This document shows positions 1-5,542 of a DNA stretch of 5,553 bases, piece by piece; position 1 is the stretch's first letter, and each line of letters starts with the position of its first letter. The DNA comes from Actinomycetes bacterium. GTDB taxonomy: Bacteria > Actinomycetota > Thermoleophilia > RBG-16-64-13. The position numbers and the translations under genes were made by a program. The notes beneath the pieces are model-generated. The model was not told where the DNA came from and ran no database searches. It was given only the letters and a program-made list of their open reading frames with translations. The DNA is taken from NCBI GenBank assembly GCA_021815245.1, contig JAKAHF010000194.1, forward strand, positions 1 to 5,553. The letters are read 5' to 3'.

Positions 1-283
1 CGGTGAGGACCTCGAGGTGCGATGCCAGCACCTCATCGATGACGGCATGATCGGCGATCTCTTCGATCTCCTGCGGCAGGAAGCCGATGCGCAGGTCTTT
101 ACGGGCGCTGATCTCGCCGCCGTCGAGCGACATCTCGCCCACGATGATGCGCAGCAGCGTGGTCTTGCCGGCCCCGTTGGGACCGACCAGTCCGATGCGC
201 ATGCCCGGCTTGACATGAAGGCTCGCGCCCTCGAGCAGCGTCTGGCTGCCGAAAGACTTGGAGATTTCAGTGATGTGAAGCAT
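1..283 (-). CDS. ABC-F family ATP-binding protein, N-terminal part (cut by window edge)
   Basis: Partial gene: 94 codons are visible from an ATG at 283-281, and the frame stays open to the left edge. The protein starts MLHITEISKSFGSQ and has a clear Walker A loop, GPNGAGKT, at residues 34-41, then a Q-loop region (GFLPQE, residues 67-72, with Gln71). The short lead-in to the first nucleotide-binding domain and the absence of any membrane segment fit the ABC-F (Uup/EttA/Vga-like) family. Those are soluble tandem-ATPase proteins, many of which act on the ribosome as translation factors or antibiotic-protection proteins. The signature motif, the ABC-F linker and the second domain lie outside the window, so the subfamily cannot be decided and an ordinary transporter ATPase is not fully excluded. 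No Shine-Dalgarno precedes the ATG. Instead a TGnTATGCT box ends 8 bases upstream, which suggests a leaderless mRNA. The gene is transcribed divergently from lgt. Confidence 0.85.
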   Translation of the reverse strand, partial: MLHITEISKSFGSQTLLEGASLHVKPGMRIGLVGPNGAGKTTLLRIIVGEMSLDGGEISARKDLRIGFLPQEIEEIADHAVIDEVLASHLEVLT

Positions 284-291
284 CGCTGGGT

Positions 292-300
292 AGCATAGCA
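292..300 (-). promoter_or_regulatory. Extended -10 promoter element for the ABC-F gene
   Basis: On the minus strand the sequence TGCTATGCT is an extended -10 element (TGn followed by TAnnnT). It is followed by exactly 8 bases and then the ATG of the ABC-F gene. Transcription would start at or within a base or two of the start codon, giving a leaderless message, which agrees with the lack of a ribosome binding site. No -35 match is seen at 17 bases, as is common for extended -10 promoters. This is a motif reading only. Confidence 0.4.
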
Positions 301-345
301 GTCGTTGGGGATGGGGGGTTTCGAAAACCGTCGTCCAGCTGTCGT

Positions 346-378
346 GTGAGAGAAGTCTCCTCTTCGCCCGTGAGAGAA
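346..378. repeat. Direct repeat GTGAGAGAA x2 in the ABC-F/lgt intergenic region
   Basis: The 9-mer GTGAGAGAA occurs at 346-354 and again at 370-378, with starts 24 bases apart, in the 157-base divergent region between the ABC-F start and the lgt start. The second copy ends 62 bases before the lgt TTG. It could be a regulator binding site or a chance repeat. A short palindrome, TTTCGAAA (319-326), flanked by GG and ACC, lies in the same gap. I could not identify a convincing promoter for lgt here. Confidence 0.3.
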
Positions 379-428
379 TGTCCGGTGGCCGAGTATCGCC
401 TGCGGCCATGCGCGAGTGCAACGACGTG

Positions 429-434
429 AGGAGG
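429..434 (+). promoter_or_regulatory. Shine-Dalgarno for lgt, decides the TTG start
   Basis: AGGAGG sits 6 bases before TTG at 441. This near-consensus site fixes the lgt start at the TTG rather than at the in-frame ATG codons at 378 and 408, which would add 11-21 residues not found in the family and have no comparable site. Confidence 0.8.
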
Positions 435-440
435 GGCTGC

Positions 441-1238
441 TTGCACCCCGAGCTGTTCAAGATCGGCGGCTTCACCATGAACTCCTATGGGCTCATGATG
501 GCCCTGGCTTTCGTCTCCGCCGGCATCGTCGCCCACTGGCAGTTCAAGAAGCGCGGCGTCAGGCCCGACTTCATCTACCCGCTTCTCATCGCGGCCGTTG
601 TGGGCGGTCTTCTGGGAGCGAAGATCCACTACCTCATCCTGCATCCCGGGGAGTTTCCCAGGAATCTGGTGAGCGGCTCGGGCCTGGTCTGGTTCGGCGG
701 CTTTTTCGGAGCCGTTGCCGCCGTGGTCGTCGTCACCTTGGTCGCCAAGCAGAGACTGGCCGCGATCATGGACGCCGGAGCCATCGCGCTCTCGATGGGC
801 TACACATTCGGCCGCATCGGGTGCTTTCTTCGCGGCTGCTGCCACGGGACGCCGACGGACCTCCCCTGGGGCATGTGCTTCCCGCAGGGTGTGCCGCCGA
901 CCGCGGAAGGTGTGCACGTCCATCCCACTCAGCTCTACTCGAGTCTGGCCTCCCTGGTCATCTTCGCGCTGCTCGCGTGGGTCGTCGGCCCGCGCTTCAA
1001 ACGCGAGGGCCCACTGATGTTCGTCTACGCGATCGTCGCCGGCGTCGAGCGCTTCCTGGTGGAGTTCATCCGCACCAACGAGACGGTGGCCCTGGGACTG
1101 ACTCAGCAACAATGGATAGCCATCGCGCTCGTTGTCGCGGGCATCGCGGGCGCGTGGTGGTTCGGATCGCGCGGCCGTCTGCGTCCGGTCGTGCCCTCAA
1201 TGACGCCCTCCGCCCCCACACGAGAGCAAGGGCCATAG
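441..1238 (+). CDS. lgt: Prolipoprotein diacylglyceryl transferase (Lgt)
   Basis: Lgt transfers diacylglycerol from phosphatidylglycerol to the lipobox cysteine of prolipoproteins at the cytoplasmic membrane, the first step of lipoprotein maturation. From the TTG start the protein is 265 residues, normal for the family, with about seven hydrophobic segments. Family marks in order: HPELFKIG at 2-9, SYGLMM at 15-20, GRIGCF at 124-129, HPTQLY at 161-166, and RFLVEFIR at 204-211 matching the Arg/Glu pair near the E. coli Lgt C-terminus. The signature is the non-classical type: where E. coli has GRIGNF.NGE..G, this protein reads GRIGCFLRGCCHG (124-136). The Asn (E. coli 146) becomes Cys128 and the Glu (E. 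coli 151) becomes Cys133, while the Arg and final Gly remain. The HGG motif reads FGG (85-87). From memory, this GCF...GCC subfamily is widespread in anaerobes and is annotated as Lgt. The gene ends 9 bases from a convergent lipoprotein gene. Confidence 0.88.
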   Translation: MHPELFKIGGFTMNSYGLMMALAFVSAGIVAHWQFKKRGVRPDFIYPLLIAAVVGGLLGAKIHYLILHPGEFPRNLVSGSGLVWFGGFFGAVAAVVVVTLVAKQRLAAIMDAGAIALSMGYTFGRIGCFLRGCCHGTPTDLPWGMCFPQGVPPTAEGVHVHPTQLYSSLASLVIFALLAWVVGPRFKREGPLMFVYAIVAGVERFLVEFIRTNETVALGLTQQQWIAIALVVAGIAGAWWFGSRGRLRPVVPSMTPSAPTREQGP

Positions 1239-1247
1239 ACGCTGGCG

Positions 1248-2318
1248 CTATGTAGCCGCGTCCACCGTCAGGCTCTCCAGCACCGCCTCGAACACAGCGC
1301 TCTCCGCTTCCCAGACCGCTGCTTCAGCACAGAGCTGGATGATGAACGAGACAGTGCCGGCATGCGCGTAGACGGTTCGCAACATCAGAGTATGACCCTG
1401 TGGGGAGATGGTTGCGGTAGCCTCCTCGGCATCCAGACCGTTCAAGTTGATTTCGCGCGCCGGTTTGAGGATCTCGTATTCCTCTGAACGTTCGGCGAGA
1501 TCGTGTCTGAGCGCTTCGATCGACGAACCATCGGCCTTCGGATCGTAGGGTCCCGCTCCTAGGATTATGTAGTTTGCCGGCATCGTTCCGAACTTTCCGT
1601 GAGACGGGTCACCGATGGCCAGACCGGTCGCCTCGGCATGCAGCCCCAAACCCTCGAGCAGCGACGGATACTCGATCCACGACTTCGGGTACCGAATGCT
1701 GAAACCCAGCTCTGCATCCGAGTACGTCACCAACTCCTCCTCCCCGGCCTGTGAGGCCGGGATCACTCCGCACGTAGTCAGATACTCTTCGAGGTCGGCC
1801 ATGGCCGCCACCTCGAGAGCCCGCGCCTCATTCAAGGCGCCCATGACGAGATCCATGTCGCCCCAACTCGCAGTCCTGATGACCTCGACCATGCGTTGCG
1901 CAGCCTGGGCTTCGCCGGTTATCGCTTCAACGTATTGGGCGTGGATCGCCGTCAATGCCGGAGGCGCCGTGATCAGCCTGAGCGCGTCGACCGAGGCAAG
2001 CTGCTGGTCGACCATGGCTTGGGCCCTCTCGATCTCTTGGCCGGTAGGCGCCAGGGGATCATCGAACGTGAAGGCGCCCGCGTCGACGCGATCCCAATAC
2101 ACCGACCTCCAATCCTGCAGGTCGGCCAGATACTGAGTCACTTCATCGGTAGCGGTCGCATCGGCTGTTGAAGAGGTCGGAGTCGACTCGGCGTCTGGGT
2201 GGAGAGTCGTACTGTTCATACTCGAGTTCGGGCTCTGTCCACACGCGGCGACGAGCAGACAGAGACTCAGCATCGTCGCGACTATCTGAAACCGCGCCCG
2301 CTTTGCAGACTTATCCAT
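1248..2318 (-). CDS. Predicted lipoprotein: helical domain plus PsbP-like domain
   Basis: A 356-residue protein with a classical lipoprotein signal peptide: basic n-region (KSAKRAR), hydrophobic core to about residue 25, and lipobox LVAAC with the modified Cys at 26. A Ser/Thr-rich linker follows (27-57), typical of an exported domain tethered to the membrane. Residues 58-182 look mainly alpha-helical (Ala/Glu/Gln-rich, one Cys at 183 just after). Residues 197-352 contain LGFSIRYPKSW (204-214) and end in FEAVLESL, resembling the PsbP-like/DUF1795 domains common at the C-terminus of bacterial lipoproteins. The function is unknown; ligand or protein binding outside the membrane is an inference. 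The ATG at 2318 is preferred over one 22 codons upstream because it starts the signal peptide directly and has GGGGGG (2326-2331) 7 bases before it. It is a likely substrate of the neighbouring Lgt. Its codons look less GC-biased than those of the flanking genes by eye. Confidence 0.82.
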   Translation of the reverse strand: MDKSAKRARFQIVATMLSLCLLVAACGQSPNSSMNSTTLHPDAESTPTSSTADATATDEVTQYLADLQDWRSVYWDRVDAGAFTFDDPLAPTGQEIERAQAMVDQQLASVDALRLITAPPALTAIHAQYVEAITGEAQAAQRMVEVIRTASWGDMDLVMGALNEARALEVAAMADLEEYLTTCGVIPASQAGEEELVTYSDAELGFSIRYPKSWIEYPSLLEGLGLHAEATGLAIGDPSHGKFGTMPANYIILGAGPYDPKADGSSIEALRHDLAERSEEYEILKPAREINLNGLDAEEATATISPQGHTLMLRTVYAHAGTVSFIIQLCAEAAVWEAESAVFEAVLESLTVDAAT

Positions 2319-2364
2319 TGAAGTGCCCCCCAGATCCGGACTACCCACTATGAGATGTACTCCT

Positions 2365-2376
2365 GGTATCGGTACC
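2365..2376. repeat. Imperfect 12-bp palindrome between lipoprotein and antiporter genes
   Basis: GGTATCGGTACC pairs with its own reverse complement at all but one symmetric position pair. It lies 46 bases upstream of the lipoprotein start and 93 bases upstream of the antiporter GTG, in the 151-base divergent region, so it could serve either gene as an operator. There is no other support. Outside this and the -10 box at 2456, I see nothing clear in the gap. Confidence 0.25.
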
Positions 2377-2455
2377 GGAGGCAAGAACGTGAGACCGAGA
2401 CATGCCGCGCAAACCGAGGGCGTGATGCCTTTGGATGAGAGGGCCGGCGCTCAGC

Positions 2456-2461
2456 TACAAT
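2456..2461 (+). promoter_or_regulatory. -10 box for the antiporter gene, probable leaderless start
   Basis: TACAAT (5 of 6 bases of the TATAAT consensus) ends 8 bases before the GTG at 2470, the start codon that best fits the protein family. A weak TTG-containing -35 candidate (TTGGAT, 2431-2436) lies 19 bases upstream. Transcription would begin at or next to the GTG. No Shine-Dalgarno is found in front of that codon. The geometry (TAnnnT, 8 bases, start codon) is the same as at the ABC-F gene. Confidence 0.45.
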
Positions 2462-2469
2462 TCGGTGCC

Positions 2470-3759
2470 GTGAGCATCTTCACCATCATCTCGCTACTCA
2501 TCTTCCTTGCCGCCCTGTTCGGCTACGTGAACAGCAAGTTTCTCAAGCTCACTCCCACGATCGGCCTCATGCTCCAGGCGTTGGTGGTGTCGCTCATCAT
2601 CATCGGCCTCGAGCACACGGGACTGCCCGGCATCGCCACCGTGCGGTCCGCGGTCGCGGAGATCGACTTCAACGAGGTCATCTTCAACGGCATCCTGAGC
2701 TTCCTGCTTTTCGCCGGCGCGCTTCAGATCAACCTGACCAGCCTGAGAGAAGTACGGATGCAGGTGCTCAGCCTCGCCACCATCGGAGTGATCGGCTCGA
2801 CGATCATCATCGGGTTCGGAGTGTACGGATTGTTCCGCCTGACGGGCATCGACGTTCCACTCACCTACTCCCTGCTCTTCGGCGCCCTGATCTCGCCTAC
2901 CGACCCCATCGCGGTGCTCCCCATCATGAGACAGGCGAAGGTGTCTCGCAACATGGAGCACGTCATCAGCGGAGAATCCCTCTTCAACGACGGGTTCGGC
3001 GTGGTCGTTTTCGTCATCCTGCTGCAACTCGTCACCGGAGAGGGACACCTGCCGCTGGCCGCCGAGGCCGGGATCCTTTTTGCCGAAGAGGCCCTCGGAG
3101 GTTTCGTCTTCGGGTTGGCGCTGGGCTACTTCGGCTACCGCGTGGTGCGGACGATCGACGACTACCCCGTCGAGATACTCATCACGCTTGCGCTCGTCAC
3201 CGCGGGGTACGCGATCGCGCAGGCGGTGGGCATCTCGGGCCCGCTCGCCATGGCGGTCGCCGGCATCGTCATGGGCAATCAGGGGCGAAGCAAGGGCATG
3301 TCGGCCCGCACAAAGGAGAACCTCGACCGTTTCTGGGAGATGGTCGAGATCATTCTCAACGCCACGCTCTTCGTGTTGATCGGCCTGGAAGCGGTCGCGT
3401 TCACGACCGCCTTCTCCGTGGAGCGGCTGCTGGTCGCGCTCGCGGCCATCCCGGTGGTGCTCATCGCGCGCTTCCTGTCGGTGGGCATCCCCATGGTGGC
3501 CATCAAACCCGTCGCCGACGTCAGCTGGCGAGCGACGCCGCTCATCACCTGGGCCGGGCTGCGTGGAGCGATCCCGGTGGCCCTCGTGCTCTCCCTACCC
3601 ATCGGAGACCATCGTTCGACCCTGATCACGGTGACCTACGTGGTGGTGGTGTTCTCCATCCTGGTGCAGGGCACGACGGTGAAGTACTTCGTCGACCGTC
3701 GCTCACGCGCGCCGCGAAGAAAGCGCCGCGGCGACCCACCGGAGTCGACGACACAGTAG
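2470..3759 (+). CDS. NhaP/CPA1-type cation:proton antiporter
   Basis: An integral membrane protein of the monovalent cation:proton antiporter-1 family, exchanging Na+ (or K+) for H+ across the cytoplasmic membrane. From GTG at 2470 it is 429 residues, a usual length, with some 12-13 hydrophobic segments and a short basic cytoplasmic tail (RRSRAPRRKRR). Family marks: TPTIGLM at 29-34 region, LLFAGAL near 79-85, SPTDPIAV at 142-149, GESLFNDG at 168-175 including the Asn-Asp pair (173-174) of the ion-binding site, SGPLAMAVAGIVMG at 256-269, and WAGLRGAIPVAL at 361-372. There is no regulatory TrkA or CNMP domain. Alternative starts are ATG at 2425 (with GAGGG 4 bases upstream, 15 residues longer) or upstream codons. 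The GTG is chosen because the family begins just before the first membrane helix and a -10 box lies at the right distance. The ion specificity cannot be read. It is probably transcribed alone. Confidence 0.85.
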   Translation: MSIFTIISLLIFLAALFGYVNSKFLKLTPTIGLMLQALVVSLIIIGLEHTGLPGIATVRSAVAEIDFNEVIFNGILSFLLFAGALQINLTSLREVRMQVLSLATIGVIGSTIIIGFGVYGLFRLTGIDVPLTYSLLFGALISPTDPIAVLPIMRQAKVSRNMEHVISGESLFNDGFGVVVFVILLQLVTGEGHLPLAAEAGILFAEEALGGFVFGLALGYFGYRVVRTIDDYPVEILITLALVTAGYAIAQAVGISGPLAMAVAGIVMGNQGRSKGMSARTKENLDRFWEMVEIILNATLFVLIGLEAVAFTTAFSVERLLVALAAIPVVLIARFLSVGIPMVAIKPVADVSWRATPLITWAGLRGAIPVALVLSLPIGDHRSTLITVTYVVVVFSILVQGTTVKYFVDRRSRAPRRKRRGDPPESTTQ

Positions 3760-3778
3760 GGGCCGGTGTCGAGCCCTA
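3757..3778. terminator. Possible weak bidirectional hairpin between convergent genes
   Basis: TAGGG (3757-3761) can pair with CCCTA (3774-3778), with one bulged G and a further C-G pair (3763/3773), leaving a 9-base loop. The stem contains both stop codons, of the antiporter (plus strand) and the flavodoxin-like gene (minus strand). There is no T-run on either strand, and three of the base pairs follow simply from both genes ending in TAG, so this is weak evidence for termination. Confidence 0.25.
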
Positions 3779-4393
3779 TCGCATGTCCATCTTCCGCTCG
3801 AACCATCTCTTGACCAGCAGGCAGATCGGCGCGGGAAGCGCGGGCCTGACGAAGTAGTCACTGCGCAGCGGCCGGTCTTCGCACGCGAGGTCGGTCGCGA
3901 TGGCCGCGAGACCTTTCTTCAGTCTCGGATTGACGAACGGCAACCCCATGGTCGCGACTACCACCGGGCCGGCGGAGACGCAGACCGCGAACCTCCAGTC
4001 GAGAGAGAGCCGGCGGCAGAAGTTCTTGAGCACCCTGATGCACTCGTCGAACACGACCGGCCTCGGGAACCCGCAGTTGACGATCGCGTAGACCCTGACG
4101 TCCCGATCGTGCGTACCAGCGCCGGCGACGAACACCTGGAATTCCTCGAGAAGCCGCGTGAGCGCACCCGGCAGTGCGTACGCATAGAGCGGAAAGACGA
4201 GCACAAGCGCGTCGGCGGAGGCCAATCGACCCAGCACTGCCGGTGGGTAGCCGCCCCAAGGGCGCGCCTTGACTCTGACTATGGTCTTGAGGTACTGGGT
4301 ATCGGGCAGCCGGTTCTCCATCTCGCTCAGGAGTCTGAGCGACGATGCTTTCTTGCCGCGTAGACTCCCATTCACCAGGCAGATGGTCTTCAT
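3776..4393 (-). CDS. Flavodoxin-like NAD(P)H-dependent oxidoreductase
   Basis: A 205-residue soluble protein of the flavodoxin-like fold (FMN reductase/NAD(P)H oxidoreductase superfamily). After the first beta strand (MKTICLVNGS) comes a phosphate-binding loop of the form GSLRGKKASS (9-18). FPLYAYALPG (67-76) matches the loop that packs on the flavin ring, and VNCGFP (105-110) the second flavin-contacting loop. The substrate is unknown. The C-terminal about 25 residues (YFVRPALPAP onward) are a hydrophobic, basic tail seen in many anaerobe homologues. The start is well set: ATG at 4393 has GGAGG (4401-4405) 7 bases upstream and overlaps the previous stop as ATGA. The frame is open for another 69 codons upstream, but that stretch is Arg-rich shadow sequence of the preceding gene. 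It is the last gene of the TetR operon and ends 16 bases from the convergent antiporter. There are Cys residues at 5, 107, 118, 126, 138, 171 and 191 but no cluster motif. Confidence 0.8.
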   Translation of the reverse strand: MKTICLVNGSLRGKKASSLRLLSEMENRLPDTQYLKTIVRVKARPWGGYPPAVLGRLASADALVLVFPLYAYALPGALTRLLEEFQVFVAGAGTHDRDVRVYAIVNCGFPRPVVFDECIRVLKNFCRRLSLDWRFAVCVSAGPVVVATMGLPFVNPRLKKGLAAIATDLACEDRPLRSDYFVRPALPAPICLLVKRWFERKMDMR

Positions 4394-4920
4394 GCGCAGA
4401 CCTCCGCCCCCGCTACGTCGCGCACGAACGCGCAGATCTCGTCGTTCTCCGCGGCCGAACTCGTCACGAACACATCGACGCGCCCGACCATGCCCGGGTG
4501 AACGATATCGGCCGCACCACAGTGCTTCGCGATGAGGTCGATGAAGGTGCTCCTCTCTTCTTCGTCGACCTCGCCCCCGTAGCCGACGATCATTTGCCAA
4601 TCATGGCTGCCGGTGCCTCTGTCGACGGCGTTCTTCACGGCCGACGAGGCTTGCCCGAACACGACCGGCGTCACGAAGACAGTGAGACCGGTGTTGCGGG
4701 CATCTTTGCGCAGCTCGGCCACTGTGTCCCTGTTGACACACTCGCCCGGGTGACTGGTCGCGCAACGAAAACAGCCGAGGCACGGCGCCACGGTGTCCCT
4801 CTCCAGCTCCACCGAACACACCTCGTTCCCGCCTGCGACCAGCGCGTCGACGATGCCGGCTTTGAGACTCTCCGACAGCTCCGATCTGGCCTCGCCATCG
4901 GATATGATCACTGCCTTCAC
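4390..4920 (-). CDS. Iron-sulfur flavoprotein (Isf-like, flavodoxin fold)
   Basis: A 176-residue protein of the flavodoxin-like NADPH-dependent FMN reductase group. After the first strand (MKAVIISDGEARSE) comes a compact cysteine motif, CLGCFRCATSHPGEC (47-61), spacing C-x2-C-x2-C-x7-C. This spacing is the hallmark of archaeal and clostridial Isf proteins, which bind one 4Fe-4S cluster next to FMN and pass electrons between ferredoxin-like donors and acceptors. TPVVFGQASSAVKNAVDR (84-101) is the flavin-contacting segment found in the same family. The true partner and substrate are not known. The GTG at 4920 is preferred because it overlaps the TetR stop as GTGA and has GGGGGTG (4927-4933) 6 bases upstream. 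An in-frame GTG at 4929 would add three residues. It ends in an ATGA overlap with the next gene, so the three genes are very likely co-transcribed and translationally coupled. Confidence 0.82.
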   Translation of the reverse strand: MKAVIISDGEARSELSESLKAGIVDALVAGGNEVCSVELERDTVAPCLGCFRCATSHPGECVNRDTVAELRKDARNTGLTVFVTPVVFGQASSAVKNAVDRGTGSHDWQMIVGYGGEVDEEERSTFIDLIAKHCGAADIVHPGMVGRVDVFVTSSAAENDEICAFVRDVAGAEVCA

Positions 4921-5489
4921 GGTTCGCACCCCCGGGCTGGGGGCTTCACGACCCCGGCTACGAGACGGCGCATAGCCTCGAGCGCCGCCTCGGGAGCCCG
5001 GCTGGCGGGGTCGCCCCGCATCATGCGGATCGCCTCCATGCCGACGGCCATCGCGAAAGCAGCCGTCATCTGGGGGTCGTCCACGTGGAACTCACCGGCC
5101 GCGTTCCCCTCCACGATCAGACCCTCGACCAGCGGACCGAAGACCAGGGCGTTCACCTCCGCCACGATCTCGGGAGGCTCGGTCGCGTCGAGACGGGGGT
5201 TCTCCTCGAAGCCACGACGGGCGTCGGCGAAGGCGATCGTCGTCACCTCGGTTATGCGACCAAGTGCCGTGACCTCCGTGAGCAGCGACTCCACGTGCTG
5301 CCGTTGCTGCCGTGCCCACAGCTCGACCGAAGCCCGGTAGAGGTCTTTCTTGGTGGCGAAATGCTCGTAGATCGTTTGCTTCGAGATGCGCAACGCTCGA
5401 GCAAGATCGTCCACCGAAGCGCGGCGATACCCATAGCGCAGCGCCAGACCGCCGAACGCCGCCGCTATCTCATCCCTTGAAGCCACCAT
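4917..5489 (-). CDS. TetR/AcrR-family transcriptional regulator
   Basis: A 190-residue repressor-type protein. The N-terminal DNA-binding domain (about 5-52) has the usual order: helix 1 ending LALRYGYRRAS, then the helix-turn-helix SVDDLARALRISKQTIYEHF (25-44), then the conserved FATKKDLYRA (44-53). The rest (about 55-185) is a helical ligand and dimerisation domain with no recognisable ligand signature. TetR proteins bind DNA as dimers and release it when a small molecule binds. The start ATG at 5489 has GGGGTGA about 5 bases upstream. It is the first gene of a minus-strand operon, overlapping the iron-sulfur flavoprotein gene by 4 bases (GTGA). A symmetric GTACGC-based repeat lies 15-48 bases upstream of the start, so autoregulation and control of the two flavoproteins are inferred. 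The inducer is unknown. Confidence 0.9.
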   Translation of the reverse strand: MVASRDEIAAAFGGLALRYGYRRASVDDLARALRISKQTIYEHFATKKDLYRASVELWARQQRQHVESLLTEVTALGRITEVTTIAFADARRGFEENPRLDATEPPEIVAEVNALVFGPLVEGLIVEGNAAGEFHVDDPQMTAAFAMAVGMEAIRMMRGDPASRAPEAALEAMRRLVAGVVKPPARGCEP

Positions 5490-5504
5490 GGATTCACCCC
5501 GTCT

Positions 5505-5537
5505 TGTACGCTGGTACGCTACGCGTACATGCGTACA
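5505..5537. promoter_or_regulatory. 33-bp four-half-site inverted repeat, probable TetR operator
   Basis: The arms are TGTACGCTGGTACGC (5505-5519) and GCGTACATGCGTACA (5523-5537), separated by TAC. They pair at 13 of 15 positions. Each arm holds two copies of the half-site GTACGC, 8 bases apart, so four half-sites occur in 33 bp. It lies just upstream of the TetR gene and reaches the putative -10 box, a position suited to blocking transcription. Four evenly placed half-sites suggest binding of two dimers, as known for QacR and some other TetR proteins. That this regulator binds it is an inference from position and symmetry. Confidence 0.72.
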
Positions 5538-5542
5538 TCCTA
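5537..5542 (-). promoter_or_regulatory. Possible -10 box of the TetR operon
   Basis: On the minus strand TAGGAT matches 4 of 6 consensus bases and lies 47 bases before the TetR start codon. Transcription would begin near 5529-5530, inside the inverted repeat. The -35 region would fall beyond the right edge of the window, so the promoter cannot be fully judged. Confidence 0.35.

Noticed and set aside
267..1112. Long open frame of 281 codons on the minus strand opposite lgt
   Set aside because: Its product is rich in Arg, Asp, Gly and His with no family motif, and it mirrors lgt codons in a GC-rich genome. The lgt frame has full family motifs and membrane segments.
1236..1250. Short hairpin between the lgt and lipoprotein stop codons
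   Set aside because: Only about five base pairs with a bulge, three of which exist because both genes end in TAG, and no T-run follows; not enough for a terminator call.
2494..3048. 184-codon minus-strand frame inside the antiporter gene
   Set aside because: A charged low-complexity product (Asp/Glu/Gln/His rich) is what the reverse of hydrophobic membrane-protein codons gives. The sense strand carries clear NhaP motifs.
4394..4600. N-terminal extension of the flavodoxin-like gene (69 extra codons)
   Set aside because: The added residues are an Arg/Gly-rich shadow of the upstream gene. ATG at 4393 has a good Shine-Dalgarno, an ATGA overlap and the family N-terminus.
4345..5340. 331-codon plus-strand frame opposite the TetR and iron-sulfur flavoprotein genes
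   Set aside because: No recognisable domain, an Arg/Ser/Thr-rich composition and no ribosome binding site; both opposite-strand genes have clear family motifs and coupled overlaps.
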